Shown piece by piece: positions 53,230 through 61,703 of a stretch of 64,000 nt of DNA; position 1 is the first letter of the stretch, and each line of letters begins with the position of its first letter. The position numbers were made by a program, and so were the translations under genes. Source of the DNA: DASUPK01 sp963833375 (GTDB lineage: Bacteria > Actinomycetota > Thermoleophilia > Solirubrobacterales > 70-9); contig CAWHXR010000007.1 in the NCBI GenBank assembly GCA_963833375.1, forward strand, positions 186,001 to 250,000. The letters run 5' to 3'. The notes under the pieces were generated by a model. That model made no database searches, was not told the origin of the DNA, and was given only the letters and a program-made list of their open reading frames with translations.

Positions 53230-54003
53230 ATGAAGGGGTTCAGGAGGTACGGCGTCGCGGCGGCAAGCGCAGCGACGGTGCTCGCCGCGCTCTCCGCCGG
53301 GTGCGGCGGCTCGTCGGGCGGCGACCAGACGCAGGCGGGCGGGCAGTCGGGCACGAGCACCTTCCCGCAGTCGAGCGAGCCGGCGAACCTGACTCCAGGC
53401 GACTTCACCACGCAGATCGACAACCCTTACCTGCCCATGCGGCCGGGGAGCCGCTGGGTCGTCCGCGTCACGAATGATCAGGGCGAGGTGCAGAGCGACG
53501 TGATCACCGTCAGCGACAAGACCAAGCGGATGGCGGACGGCGTCCGGGCGCGGGTGGTCCACGACGTCGTCAGCGAGCACGGCAAGCCCGCCGAGGTGAC
53601 GGACGACTACTACGCGCAGGACTCGGACGGGAACGTCTGGTACTTCGGCGAGAACACCGCCGAGTTCCACAACGGCAGGAAGGACACCAGCGGCTCCTTC
53701 GAGGCCGGGGTGAACGGCGCCGACGCGGGGATCGCGATGCTGGCTCATCCGGAGGTGGGGCAGACCTACCGCGAGGAGTACTACGCGGGCCAGGCCGAGG
53801 ACCGGAGCAAGGTTCTCAGCCTCGACGAGCAGGCGCAGGTGCCCTTCGGCCACATCACCAATGCGCTCCTGACCAAGGACTACTCACCGCTCGAGCCGAA
53901 CGTGCTCGAGTACAAGCTCTACGCCCAGGGCGTCGGGCAGGTGCTGGCGGTGACGGTCTCAGGCGGATCGGAGCGAGAGGAGCTGGTGAGCTACACGCAC
54001 TGA
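53230..54003 (+). CDS. Lipoprotein, hypothetical
   Basis: The 257-residue protein follows a good ribosome site (GAGAGGAG). It has a lipoprotein signal with lipobox LSAGCGG, a short linker, then a folded domain rich in beta strands: NPYLPMRPGSRWVVRVTN, VRARVVHDVVSEHGK, DDYYAQDSDGNVWYFGENT, VGQTYREEYYAGQAEDR and the conserved end AQGVGQVLAVTVSGGSEREELV. This looks like a membrane-surface beta domain of unknown function. It is next to the two-component system and may be regulated by it. Confidence 0.82.
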   Translation: MKGFRRYGVAAASAATVLAALSAGCGGSSGGDQTQAGGQSGTSTFPQSSEPANLTPGDFTTQIDNPYLPMRPGSRWVVRVTNDQGEVQSDVITVSDKTKRMADGVRARVVHDVVSEHGKPAEVTDDYYAQDSDGNVWYFGENTAEFHNGRKDTSGSFEAGVNGADAGIAMLAHPEVGQTYREEYYAGQAEDRSKVLSLDEQAQVPFGHITNALLTKDYSPLEPNVLEYKLYAQGVGQVLAVTVSGGSEREELVSYTH

Positions 54004-54085
54004 GCTCCAACCGCGGCGGGCGCAGGAAGCAAGGTTCTCATCCGGGTCGGGGACCTCGGCTCGCCGCGGTGCGGCGACCACGCCC

Positions 54086-54502
54086 TCAGGCATTGGGGAG
54101 CGAGGAGCCCGCGAAGAAGAAGAACCAGACCTCGAACGCCAGCGCGGCGGCCACCACGGTGACCACCACCACGCGCTCGACGGCGCTGATGCCGTACTTC
54201 TGGCGGACGTCGTGCTCTCGCTCGTCGCGCATGCTGCGCAGCCAGGGGGACGTCTGGCGCGCGGCGGGTGGACGTCCCGTCATCTCGTCGTACTTCCCGT
54301 TCAGCCAGGTGAGGATGAAAGCGAGCACGAAGACCAGCGCGGCGAGCACCGCTACGACCGAGAAGATCGCGGTCATGCTCAGGTTGTTGAGGTTGCCCTG
54401 GACCTTGGAACCCACCCAGACGGCGAACAGCGGCGCTCCCGTCCAGAGGTTGATCGAGCAGAGCGCCGACGCGGCGACGATGCCGATCTTCTTCAGGGCC
54501 AT
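54086..54502 (-). CDS. Membrane protein, hypothetical (138 aa)
   Basis: The protein has four hydrophobic segments: about residues 5-30, 45-70 and 107-130, the first of which may be two short helices. Between the second and third sits a polar loop (MTGRPPAARQTSPWLRSMRDERE). No motif recognised. It is the third gene of a minus-strand group with the Zn-binding protein and TetR regulator. Confidence 0.75.
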   Translation of the reverse strand: MALKKIGIVAASALCSINLWTGAPLFAVWVGSKVQGNLNNLSMTAIFSVVAVLAALVFVLAFILTWLNGKYDEMTGRPPAARQTSPWLRSMRDEREHDVRQKYGISAVERVVVVTVVAAALAFEVWFFFFAGSSLPNA

Positions 54503-54515
54503 CGGAGTGCCTACG

Positions 54516-54788
54516 TTATCTGCGGCGCAGTAGCTTGGCGAGCAGGCCGGCAGGTCGAGGCTCGACCTCCTCGCGCAGCGGCAACCGGCCCTGCTTCCGG
54601 GCCGACATCACGCAGGCCGAGTGGGCGTGCCGGCGCCGCGAGGCATCCCCCTCCGGGTACACCAGCATGTGCTCGCTGAGCGCGGGGAGCATGCCGCCGC
54701 AGAGGGGGCAGCGGTAGGTCGCGGGCTTCCGGTTGGCCGCCGGGCGCGCCGCGTACCAGCGGGCTCGGCGAAAGTCGTCCCCGCTCAT
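54516..54788 (-). CDS. Small zinc-ribbon-like protein
   Basis: ATG 54788 gives 90 residues. YRCPLCGGMLPALSEHMLVY and HAHSACVMSARK supply Cys and His residues arranged like a small zinc-binding domain. It overlaps the TetR gene by 4 bases (ATGA) and belongs to that operon. It probably binds Zn; role unknown. Confidence 0.75.
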   Translation of the reverse strand: MSGDDFRRARWYAARPAANRKPATYRCPLCGGMLPALSEHMLVYPEGDASRRRHAHSACVMSARKQGRLPLREEVEPRPAGLLAKLLRRR

Positions 54789-55468
54789 CGCCCCGGCTTG
54801 GAGCGCCCGCCCTCCCTGAGGAGCTCGGCGCAGCTGATGTCGCCGAGCCAGCGCTCGTATTCCTCCGGCGTCCATCTCCTCGACTCGAGGAGCAGCAGAT
54901 AGACGTTCGGATGGTTGAGCGTCCAGAGGACGTCGGCCGCCCGGTTCACGCCCAGGCCCGGCTTGAGCGCCCCGCGCCTGTGCAGGGCCTTCACGACGTC
55001 GCGCTGGTTGTCGTAGAACTGCGACCAGATTCGATCGAGAAGCCTCTTGATCTCGGGATCAGCGGCCGCGGCGCTGAAGATCACCTCACCGAGCGAGGCG
55101 ATCCTCGTCTTCACCTGGCGCGAGTTGCGGGCGTTGAGCCGCAGGGCCTTCTCGGGATCGGGCTCCTCGATCACCTCTCGGAACCAGGCCTGGTCCGCCA
55201 CAGGGACGTCCTCGCGGCCGCCCCGCAGGTTGCGGTGCCAGAGCGCGCGCAGCAACCCGCTCTTCGTCTCGAACGCGATGTAGACGGTCTTCGGTGCGAC
55301 GCCGGCCTCCTTCGCGATCGCGGCCATCGAGGTGGCGACATAGCCGTCCCGGATGAAGAGGCGCTCGGCCGCGTCGAGGATCGCACTGCGCGTCGCCGCG
55401 GCCTGCTGCTTGCGGCGCGGGGAGTGGTAACGGCGGGTCTTGGCCTTCGTCTCTGCAGCCTTCGCCAT
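54785..55468 (-). CDS. TetR family transcriptional regulator
   Basis: The 227-residue protein has a basic N-terminus (TKAKTRRYHSPRRKQ), the TetR helix-turn-helix (ATRSAILDAAERLFIRDGYVATSMAAIAKEAGVAPKTVYIAF) and a helical ligand-binding C-terminal part, which is unlike known subfamilies. It is divergent from the methyltransferase at 55532 and sits at the head of its own operon with a zinc-binding protein and a membrane protein. It probably controls both sides of the shared promoter region. Confidence 0.9.
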   Translation of the reverse strand: MAKAAETKAKTRRYHSPRRKQQAAATRSAILDAAERLFIRDGYVATSMAAIAKEAGVAPKTVYIAFETKSGLLRALWHRNLRGGREDVPVADQAWFREVIEEPDPEKALRLNARNSRQVKTRIASLGEVIFSAAAADPEIKRLLDRIWSQFYDNQRDVVKALHRRGALKPGLGVNRAADVLWTLNHPNVYLLLLESRRWTPEEYERWLGDISCAELLREGGRSKPGR

Positions 55469-55488
55469 GATTCGCTAGTCTACCGCTA

Positions 55489-55516
55489 AATTCATTACCC
55501 TCAATAGAGTAGTCAA
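55489..55516 (-). promoter_or_regulatory. Candidate promoter of the TetR operon
   Basis: On the minus strand TTGACT (55516-55511) is followed 16 bases later by GAATTT (55494-55489), which resembles -35 and -10 boxes. The whole 63-base divergent gap is unusually AT-rich, as expected for a shared, regulated promoter region. No clean palindromic operator was found. Confidence 0.4.
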
Positions 55517-55531
55517 CAAGGAGATCCGATC

Positions 55532-56410
55532 GTGGAGAGCGGACAGCAGACACAGCACGCACCGACCGGCAACCCCGACGAGCTCAGGACCGGCCTGCAC
55601 GCGATGTGGGGCGCCGTCGCCCCGGGCTGGGAGCAGAACGCGGACTTCGTCGACAGGCGGGCTGCGGACATGACCGCCGCGATGCTCGCGGCAGTGGGCC
55701 TTGAGACCGGCGACCGGGTGCTCGAGTTGGCCTGCGGACCCGGCGGCCTCGGCATCGCCGCTGCGGAGCGAGTGGGGCCTGACGGCGAGGCTGTCCTCTC
55801 GGATGTGGCGCCGCAGATGACCGCCATCGCCGCGGCCCGCGCCAAGGACCGGGGGCTCGGCAACGTGACGACCCTCGATCTCGACCTGGAGCGGATCGAT
55901 CAGCCCGACGAGTCCTACGACGCCGTGCTCTGCCGCGAGGGGATCATGCTCGTCCCCGATCCGAGGCAGGCGGCGCGGGAGATCCGGCGGGTGCTCAAGC
56001 CCGGCGGCCGGGCGGTCGTCTCGGTCTGGGGACCGCGTGGGCGCAACCCCTGGCTCGGCGCGATGCTCGATGCGGTCGGTGCTCAGCTCGGAGGCACCTT
56101 CCCGCCGCCAGGCCTGCCCGGCCCGTTCGCGCTCGACGGACGCGACCAGCTCCTGGCCGTCCTCTGGGGCGCGGAATTCGAGGACGTCGAGATCACGGAG
56201 GTCGAGACCCCCTGGCGGGGTGCCTCCTTCGATCAGTGGTGGCTGGTGAGCTCGGCGCTCGCCGGCCCGCTGGCCAAGCTGCTCGAGGCGCAGCCTCCCG
56301 AGGCGGTCGACGCAATCCGCGCGCACGCGCGCGAGGCGCTCAGCGGCTACGAGACCGCGGACGGCCTAGAGATCCCGGGCGTCACCCTGGTCGGCACCGC
56401 CCGGCGCTAG
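55532..56410 (+). CDS. Class I SAM-dependent methyltransferase
   Basis: GTG 55532 has a good ribosome site (CAAGGAG). The 292-residue protein has motif I VLELACGPGGLGIAAAERVG, the acidic loop DVAPQMT, DAVLCREGIMLVPDP and LKPGGRAVVSVWGPRGR. It resembles the gene at 17143 (both have RRVLKPGGR...VVxVWxxxxRNPW). The substrate is unknown, but its opposition to a TetR regulator suggests induction by a small molecule. Its stop overlaps the end of the convergent sigma gene. Confidence 0.86.
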   Translation: MESGQQTQHAPTGNPDELRTGLHAMWGAVAPGWEQNADFVDRRAADMTAAMLAAVGLETGDRVLELACGPGGLGIAAAERVGPDGEAVLSDVAPQMTAIAAARAKDRGLGNVTTLDLDLERIDQPDESYDAVLCREGIMLVPDPRQAAREIRRVLKPGGRAVVSVWGPRGRNPWLGAMLDAVGAQLGGTFPPPGLPGPFALDGRDQLLAVLWGAEFEDVEITEVETPWRGASFDQWWLVSSALAGPLAKLLEAQPPEAVDAIRAHAREALSGYETADGLEIPGVTLVGTARR

Positions 56411-57261
56411 CGCAGCGGCTCGAGCACGAGGTCGATCGCGGAGATCCGGCCGTCCTTGACGGTGCAGCCCATGACGCCGATCCGCTTCTGGTTGACCTCC
56501 ACGACCACGCCGGGGGCGCCGTTGACGGTGGCGGGGCGAGCGTACGGAGCGAAGGGTGCACCGCGCTGGAGGGCCCGGTTCGCGACCTGCTCCGCGCCCG
56601 AGACGGGCGGACGAGCGCGCGGGTCGCCCTCGACGGTGTGCACGCGGAAGACGACGTCCGGGTCGAGCACCGCGAGCAGGGCCTCGAAGTCGCCCACCCG
56701 GGCCGCGGCCAGGAAGGCACTCACGACGCGGCGCTGCTGCTCCGGGTCCGTGTCGCGAGGTGGCACGGACCCGCGGACGCGGCGCCGCCCCCGGCTCGCC
56801 AGCTGCCTGGCGGCGCCCGGCGAGCGCCCGGTGATCCCGGCGATCTCGTCGAAGGGGACGGCGAACATGTCGTGAAGCACGAAGGCGAGCCGCTCCGCGG
56901 GGGAGAGGTTCTCGAGCACGACCAGCATCGCGAGGCCGACGGAGTCGGCGAGCTCGGTCTCCTCCGCCGGGTTCTCCTCGGTGACCTCGCTGACGATCGG
57001 CTCGGGGTGGGTGGTGCCCTCGAACTCCTCCCGGCGTGCCTTGCGGGCGCGGAGCATGTCGAGGCTCACCCGGCCGACCACGGTGGTCAGCCAGGCGCGG
57101 AGGTTGTCGACGTCGTCGGCATCCGAGCGGCTCAGGCGCAGCCAGGCCTCCTGGACGGCGTCGTCGGCCTCCCCGGTCGAGCCGAGCATCCGGTAGGCCA
57201 CGGAATGCAGACGGGCTCGGTGGGTCTCGAAGCGCTCCGCCAGCAGGTCTTGCTCGTTCAC
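56407..57261 (-). CDS. ECF41-like RNA polymerase sigma factor (SigJ-type, SnoaL C-terminal domain)
   Basis: GTG 57261 gives 284 residues. Region 2 reads YRMLGSTGEADDAVQEAWLRLSR and WLTTVVGRVSLDMLR; region 4 reads LENLSPAERLAFVLHDMFAVPFDEIAGITGRSPGAARQL. The C-terminal 100 residues, AFLAAARVGDFEALLAVLDPDVVF onward, are a SnoaL/NTF2-like domain that modulates activity in ECF41-type sigmas. The linker has a partial PEPIV of the usual WLPEPL motif, and the C-terminal DGGGKV motif is not present. The ABC exporter gene is divergent and is preceded by a near-consensus ECF41 promoter (57261-57287). Confidence 0.9.
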   Translation of the reverse strand: MNEQDLLAERFETHRARLHSVAYRMLGSTGEADDAVQEAWLRLSRSDADDVDNLRAWLTTVVGRVSLDMLRARKARREEFEGTTHPEPIVSEVTEENPAEETELADSVGLAMLVVLENLSPAERLAFVLHDMFAVPFDEIAGITGRSPGAARQLASRGRRRVRGSVPPRDTDPEQQRRVVSAFLAAARVGDFEALLAVLDPDVVFRVHTVEGDPRARPPVSGAEQVANRALQRGAPFAPYARPATVNGAPGVVVEVNQKRIGVMGCTVKDGRISAIDLVLEPLR

Positions 57262-57287
57262 GTCACATCCTCTCGTCGGGGTCCGTC
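57261..57287 (+). promoter_or_regulatory. Candidate ECF41-type promoter (cGTCACA-16-CGTC)
   Basis: CGTCACA (57261-57267) and CGTC (57284-57287) are 16 bases apart. The consensus I recall for ECF41-type sigmas is TGTCACA-N16-CGTC, a match at 10 of 11 bases. It points toward the ABC exporter genes and begins at the sigma gene's own start codon. Confidence 0.5.
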
Positions 57288-57307
57288 ATAGCAGTGACGA
57301 ACGAAAC

Positions 57308-57327
57308 GCGGCCGGTGTGACGGCCGC
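57308..57327. promoter_or_regulatory. 7-bp inverted repeat between sigma and ABC genes
   Basis: GCGGCCG (57308-57314) and CGGCCGC (57321-57327) are exact reverse complements with a 6-base loop. They would lie in the leader of the ABC transcript, about 20 bases before its ATG. A hairpin or operator is possible. Confidence 0.35.
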
Positions 57328-57347
57328 TCGACCCCAAGGGGGCATGA

Positions 57348-58346
57348 ATGAGTCACTGGAGAAGCGTGGACGCCCACGCACATCTCGAGCTGGCCGGACG
57401 CGAGCGGCCCACGATCGAGGTGCGCGGGCTGACCAAGACATATCCGGGGGGAGTCGAGGCGGTGAAGTCGCTCAGCTTCGACGTGGGCCCCGGCGAGATG
57501 TTCGGACTGCTCGGGCCGAACGGCGCGGGCAAGTCGACGACGATCGGGATGCTCACCTGCACCGTCGCGCCATCGAGCGGCACCGCGCTGCTCGCCGGCT
57601 TCGACGTCGCCACCCAGCCGCTGGCCGCACGGCGAATCAGCAGCGTCGTGTTTCAGGAGCCGGTGGTCGACAAGGGGCTCACCGGACGCCGGAACCTCCA
57701 GCTCCACGCCAGGCTCTGGGGCCTGTCTCCGGAGGCTGCCGCCAAGCGGATCGAGGAGACCACCGCGGCGATCGGCCTCACCGAGCTGGTGGATCGGCAG
57801 GTTGGGACCTACAGCGGAGGCCAGCGCCGGCGGCTCGAGATCGCCAGGGCGCTTGTGTCGGAGCCCAGAGTCCTCTTCCTCGACGAGCCGACTGTCGGCC
57901 TCGATCCGCGGATCCGTCACGAGCTGCTCGACGTGATCTCCGGCCTGCGCGCGGACGGTGAGATGACGACGCTGCTCACCACCCACTACCTCGAGGAGGC
58001 CGAGCGCCTCTGCGACCGGGTGGCGATCATCCACGAGGGCCAAATCGTCGCGATGGACACGCCGAAGGCGCTCCTCGGCGAGCTGGGCAACGAGATCGTC
58101 GAGCTCCGCGTCGAGGGTGACGGCGCGACCGCCATGGCGGTGCTGCGGGCTCGCGGCGTAGCCCAGGAGGATGCCTTCGCGGTCGGCTCGACCCTGACCG
58201 TCCCGCTGCACGACCGAAAAGTGGGGGACGCGCTCGCCCAGACCAACGACGCCGGGGTCACGGTCTCCGCGGTCAACTCGCGGGCGCCGAGCCTGGACGA
58301 CGTCTACCTGCGGCTGACCGGTGACCGGATCGCCGCCGCCGCCTGA
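57348..58346 (+). CDS. ABC transporter ATP-binding protein (DrrA-like)
   Basis: ATG 57348 follows AAGGGGG. The 332-residue ATPase has Walker A MFGLLGPNGAGKSTTIGML, a Q-loop SSVVFQEPVVDKGLTG, signature TYSGGQRRRLEIARAL and Walker B RVLFLDEPTVGLDP, in the pattern of the daunorubicin-resistance DrrA family, with a C-terminal extension of about 90 residues. Together with the permease that follows it makes an exporter, likely for lipophilic compounds. Transcription may depend on the adjacent ECF41-like sigma. Confidence 0.93.
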   Translation: MSHWRSVDAHAHLELAGRERPTIEVRGLTKTYPGGVEAVKSLSFDVGPGEMFGLLGPNGAGKSTTIGMLTCTVAPSSGTALLAGFDVATQPLAARRISSVVFQEPVVDKGLTGRRNLQLHARLWGLSPEAAAKRIEETTAAIGLTELVDRQVGTYSGGQRRRLEIARALVSEPRVLFLDEPTVGLDPRIRHELLDVISGLRADGEMTTLLTTHYLEEAERLCDRVAIIHEGQIVAMDTPKALLGELGNEIVELRVEGDGATAMAVLRARGVAQEDAFAVGSTLTVPLHDRKVGDALAQTNDAGVTVSAVNSRAPSLDDVYLRLTGDRIAAAA

Positions 58347-58365
58347 ACAACCGGAAAGGACTCTC

Positions 58366-59169
58366 ATGACCTTCATCTCTGCACTCTTCACGCTCTCCGG
58401 CCGGCGCCTGGCGCTCACTGCCCGGACTCCCCGCCAGATCCTGGTCCCGCTGCTCACCCCCGTGCTGTTCGCACTGGTGATCGCGCCGGCTCTGCAGACC
58501 GCGCTCGGAGGCCTCGGCACGGACATCGACTACAAGGCGTTCGTCGCGATCGGCACTGTGGGACTGCTGATCCCGCTGACCACGATCTTCGCCGGTCTCA
58601 GCGTGATCGTGGACCGCGACAGCGGCGCCCAGCGTGAGCTGCTCGCCGCACCGGTACCGCGCTCACTCCTGGTACTGGGCAACCTCGCCGTCGCCCTGGC
58701 CGTTTCCGCGCTTCAGGTCGTGGTTCTGATCGCGGTCTCGCTGGCGCGCGGGGCAGACCTGCACGCGAGTGTCTCCGGGGTGCTCTGGTTCATGGCGGCG
58801 GCGGTTCTATTCGCGGTCTTCATGTACGGGGTCGCGGAGACGCTCGCCAGCCGGGTTCCCAAGCAGGAGGAGTACATCGGCGCGACGCCGGCCGTGGCGA
58901 TCCTGCCATGGTTCTTCGCCGGGGCGCTATTCCCGATTGCGGCGCTGCCCGGGGCGCTGACCGCGTTCGCGAAGGTACTGCCCCTGACCCACGCCCTCGC
59001 GGTGATGCGGTACGGGGTGCTCGGCGACCACGGCTCGGGCCTGCATGACATCTGGGGCGCGGGCAGCAACACCGCCGAGGCGTTCGCCAGCCTCGCGGTG
59101 GTGGGTCTTTTCGCGATCGCGCTGATCTCGATCGCCGTCCGCGTGTTCAGCCGCTCGGCCCTGCGCTAG
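58366..59169 (+). CDS. ABC-2 type transporter permease
   Basis: ATG 58366 has a GGAAAGGA ribosome site. The 267-residue protein has six hydrophobic segments (ILVPLLTPVLFALVIAPAL through VVGLFAIALISIAVRVF), as in DrrB-like ABC-2 permeases, plus the QREL-type loop (SGAQRELLAAPVPR). It is paired with the ATPase 19 bases upstream. Confidence 0.92.
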   Translation: MTFISALFTLSGRRLALTARTPRQILVPLLTPVLFALVIAPALQTALGGLGTDIDYKAFVAIGTVGLLIPLTTIFAGLSVIVDRDSGAQRELLAAPVPRSLLVLGNLAVALAVSALQVVVLIAVSLARGADLHASVSGVLWFMAAAVLFAVFMYGVAETLASRVPKQEEYIGATPAVAILPWFFAGALFPIAALPGALTAFAKVLPLTHALAVMRYGVLGDHGSGLHDIWGAGSNTAEAFASLAVVGLFAIALISIAVRVFSRSALR

Positions 59170-59198
59170 GGCGGTCGGTACGCCCGGCCGGGGCCCGC

Positions 59199-59756
59199 TC
59201 AGAGTGGCAGCTTGAAGTCGTTGAAGTACCAGAGCGCGCTCGTGTACCAGAGCACCGCCACGGTGGCGACCAGCGTTCCGCCCGCCACCGGCAGCGCCCA
59301 GGAGGGCAGGCGCCAGCCGGGGGAGCGAACCAGCGCGATCTTCGCCGCGAAGGCCCCGTAGAGGAAGCAGCCGGCCACGGAGTGGACCGCGATGCGAGTG
59401 TCGAGCTTGGTCTGGACCCCGTAGGCGAAGGCGCAGTGATAGGCGATCGGGATCGTCAGCAGGATCGCGGCGGCCCCGACGGCCCGGTGGAGAGGCCCGA
59501 CCCGCGGTGGCGCGATCCCGACCCAGGGCAGGCGTCCGTACATCCAAAGTGCCAGGCCGAGCTGCAGCACCGCGAATGCCAGCACGCCGGTCGCGAGCCA
59601 CGACTTGAGTGAGAGGGTGTCCGGTCCGCTCTGCCCGAACAGGGAGGTTGCGTAGTCGGGCGTGTGCTGCGTCCCGAAGACGTAGAGGCCGACGCCGACG
59701 ATGGCGGCAGCCAGCCCCGCCAGCGTGAGGGGTCGGAGGACTGGGCTGGCGACCAT
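59199..59756 (-). CDS. Multi-pass membrane protein (DUF6529-like)
   Basis: ATG 59756 gives 185 residues with five hydrophobic helices. Several His residues lie in or near helices (LHRAVGAAAILLTIPIAYHCAF, AVHSVAGCFLYGAF), which could bind haem or quinone as in cytochrome b561-like proteins. The sequence resembles the DUF6529 family; that match is from memory. It could be a small membrane electron carrier, but no partner is adjacent. Confidence 0.75.
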   Translation of the reverse strand: MVASPVLRPLTLAGLAAAIVGVGLYVFGTQHTPDYATSLFGQSGPDTLSLKSWLATGVLAFAVLQLGLALWMYGRLPWVGIAPPRVGPLHRAVGAAAILLTIPIAYHCAFAYGVQTKLDTRIAVHSVAGCFLYGAFAAKIALVRSPGWRLPSWALPVAGGTLVATVAVLWYTSALWYFNDFKLPL

Positions 59757-59815
59757 GGCTCGGATACGGTACGCGTCGGCGCCGGGATTGGAGCCACGCT
59801 CAGGGGCCGGCGAGC

Positions 59816-60685
59816 CTACGGGCAGCTGAGCAGCGTGTTGCGGCCGGGGCCGCCCTTGCACTTGTCGCGCCTCGCGCCGCCGTTGAGCAGGTCGTCGCCC
59901 CTGCCGCCGAACAGCTTGTCGCGGCCGTTCTTGCCCTTGACGGTGTCGCCGCCATCGCCGCCGATCAGGCGGTCCGGACCACCGCCGCCGATGATGAAGT
60001 CCTTGCCCGACCCGCCGTCGACCAGGTCGAAGCCGCCGCCGGCGCAGATCAGGTCGTTGCCCCCGCCGGCGAAGACCTGGTCGTTCCCCGAGAGGGCGAC
60101 GATCACATCGGAGTGGTTGGTCCCGGCGAGCGAGTCGTTGCCCACCGTCCCGACGATCGTCGGCGTGGCGCAGCTCGGCTTCTGCTTCTTGGTCTTGGGC
60201 ACGCTCGGCTTCTTGTTGATCGTGGTCGTCTCGGTGTCGAGGTTGTTGACCGCGTTCGTGTCGTTCGCGCTGGTCAGTGAGGCCGTGTTCGAGGCGGTTC
60301 CGGACTTCGAGGCCTTGACCGTGATCGTGACGCTCGCCGAGGCCGCGGAGTTGAGCTGGCCGAGGTCACAGGTCACCTTGCTGCCCGCCTTCTGGCAGGT
60401 CCCGTTGGTGGGCGTGACGGAGACGTAGGAAACCTGGGAGGGGAGGGTATCGGCGGTGATCACATCGCCCGCGTCGTTCAGACCTTCGTTCTTCACCGTG
60501 ATCACGTAGCCGAAGGTGTCCCCAACGGTCACGGGGTCGGCGGTGTCCGCCTTGGTCAGGGACAGGTCGGTTGCCCCAACCGCCGCAGTGGCGCCCGGCA
60601 GACCCACCAGCGTCAGCAGGATCACGACGCTCAGGCCTGCCGCCGCGGTCAATGCAATTCGAGATCTGCTCCCCGGTCTGCGCAT
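59816..60685 (-). CDS. Secreted protein with DUF11-like domain and RTX-type calcium-binding repeats
   Basis: The 289-residue protein has a signal peptide (ALTAAAGLSVVILLTLVGLPGATAA), a DUF11-like Ig-type domain (about 40-145, DLSLTKADTADPVTVGDTFGYVITVKNEG), a Lys-rich linker and a C-terminal array of GGxGxD-type nonapeptides (FAGGGNDLICAGGG, VDGGSGKDFIIGGGGPDRLIGGDGGDTV, LFGGRGDDLLNGG). Such repeats bind Ca and fold on export. The two Cys near DLIC and CKGG are common in actinobacterial versions. An adhesin or surface structure is plausible. Confidence 0.87.
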   Translation of the reverse strand: MRRPGSRSRIALTAAAGLSVVILLTLVGLPGATAAVGATDLSLTKADTADPVTVGDTFGYVITVKNEGLNDAGDVITADTLPSQVSYVSVTPTNGTCQKAGSKVTCDLGQLNSAASASVTITVKASKSGTASNTASLTSANDTNAVNNLDTETTTINKKPSVPKTKKQKPSCATPTIVGTVGNDSLAGTNHSDVIVALSGNDQVFAGGGNDLICAGGGFDLVDGGSGKDFIIGGGGPDRLIGGDGGDTVKGKNGRDKLFGGRGDDLLNGGARRDKCKGGPGRNTLLSCP

Positions 60686-60813
60686 CTCGCCTCTTTCAGC
60701 GTCGCCGCTGACTGTTTGGTTACTGGCCGGCGCGCGCGGAGAGAGGACAGGCGTCGCTTCGGTGCGGCGGAGAAGTGCGCGTCGAAGATGAACGTGCTCC
60801 CGCCCGCTCTGAG

Positions 60814-61254
60814 CTAGCCGACCCGCTTGTAGTTCAGGTCGAAGTCGATCTCCCAGCCGCTCTCGGTCTTGGTCTCCCAGCGGCCGTCGATCCGGTTGCC
60901 GTCCTCGCTGAAGCGGCCGGTGAAGCGCTGCCCGAACGGCTCACCCTCGCGCCAGAGCCTCCACTCGCCGTCGCCGATGCTCATCTCGTAGACGCGGCAG
61001 ACGTTGCGTTCGTCCGAGTAGAGCTGGAAGTAGGTGCCGTTGGCGGCGTCGCAGCCGATCACGGTGACCCCGTCCGGCACCTCGCCCTCGATGGTCGAGC
61101 GCTCGATCAGGAACGGCGCCCCCTCCATCCACTCGAAGGTGGCGCGTCCCTCTCCCGGCCAGGGAGGGCCGCCCGGCGGGATCGCCTCCAGCGACCACTC
61201 ACCGACCAGGGGCTCGAGCTTCTTCAACGCGTTCTCCGCCGTGGGCTGGTCCAT
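60814..61254 (-). CDS. DUF1579-like/calycin-type hypothetical protein
   Basis: The 146-residue protein (KKLEPLVGEWSLEAIPPGGPPWPGEGRATFEWMEGAPFLIERS) has the GEW...EWMxGxPFL pattern of a lipocalin-like small family and a clean run of beta strands to KTESGWEIDFDLNYKR. It could bind a ligand in a barrel. No catalytic site seen. GAGAGGAGGCGGAG precedes the ATG. Confidence 0.8.
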   Translation of the reverse strand: MDQPTAENALKKLEPLVGEWSLEAIPPGGPPWPGEGRATFEWMEGAPFLIERSTIEGEVPDGVTVIGCDAANGTYFQLYSDERNVCRVYEMSIGDGEWRLWREGEPFGQRFTGRFSEDGNRIDGRWETKTESGWEIDFDLNYKRVG

Positions 61255-61283
61255 TGGCTCCGCCTCCTCTCTCCGTCTCCTCG

Positions 61284-61673
61284 CTACAGCCTGGCGCTGC
61301 CGGCGACCAGGATGACGCCGTCGATCCGCTCCTTCAGCTTCGCGACCTCCTCCGGGACGTTCTCGGAGATCACCGTCGTCTCACCCCACTGGGGATCCTC
61401 GAGCGTGGTGGAGACCACGTACTTCGGATCCCCGTTCATCTGCTCCGCGAACGGGCCGTCGCGGGACGGCCACGCCTTGCCGAACTCCTCGTAGGTCACC
61501 CGGCCGAGCAGTTGGGCCTCCTCCTCGACGACCTCGTCGAACTTGAACTTGTTGCCCTCGTCCCCGCGCTCGTATTCGAAGGTCCAGCCGCCGTGCTCGT
61601 AGTCCTCGGCTCCGCCCGGGTCCTCGAAGACCCCGTCGATCGATACGAACTCCGTCACCACCAGCTTGCCCAT
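61284..61673 (-). CDS. Dihydrofolate reductase-like (RibD C-terminal) protein, probably C-terminally truncated
   Basis: The 129-residue protein opens like the RibD C-terminal/DHFR-like family: LVVTEFVSIDGVFEDPGG, EEAQLLGRVTYEEFGKAWP and KYVVSTTLEDPQWGETTVI. Family members usually run about 180-190 residues. Here the frame stops at ILVAGSARL, just where the conserved glycine-rich NADPH loop should continue into the last strands. The missing part is not visible in another frame. It may be inactive; see findings. Confidence 0.75.
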   Translation of the reverse strand: MGKLVVTEFVSIDGVFEDPGGAEDYEHGGWTFEYERGDEGNKFKFDEVVEEEAQLLGRVTYEEFGKAWPSRDGPFAEQMNGDPKYVVSTTLEDPQWGETTVISENVPEEVAKLKERIDGVILVAGSARL

Positions 61674-61703
61674 CTCCTTTTGCCTCCTTCGGTCGTCTGT
61701 CGG

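Noticed and set aside
55240..55270. GCAGCAACCCGCTC inside the TetR gene, as a sixth repeat copy
   Set aside because: Only the AGCAACCC string matches; the opposing GGGTGCTCC arm and GTTTCATG end are missing.
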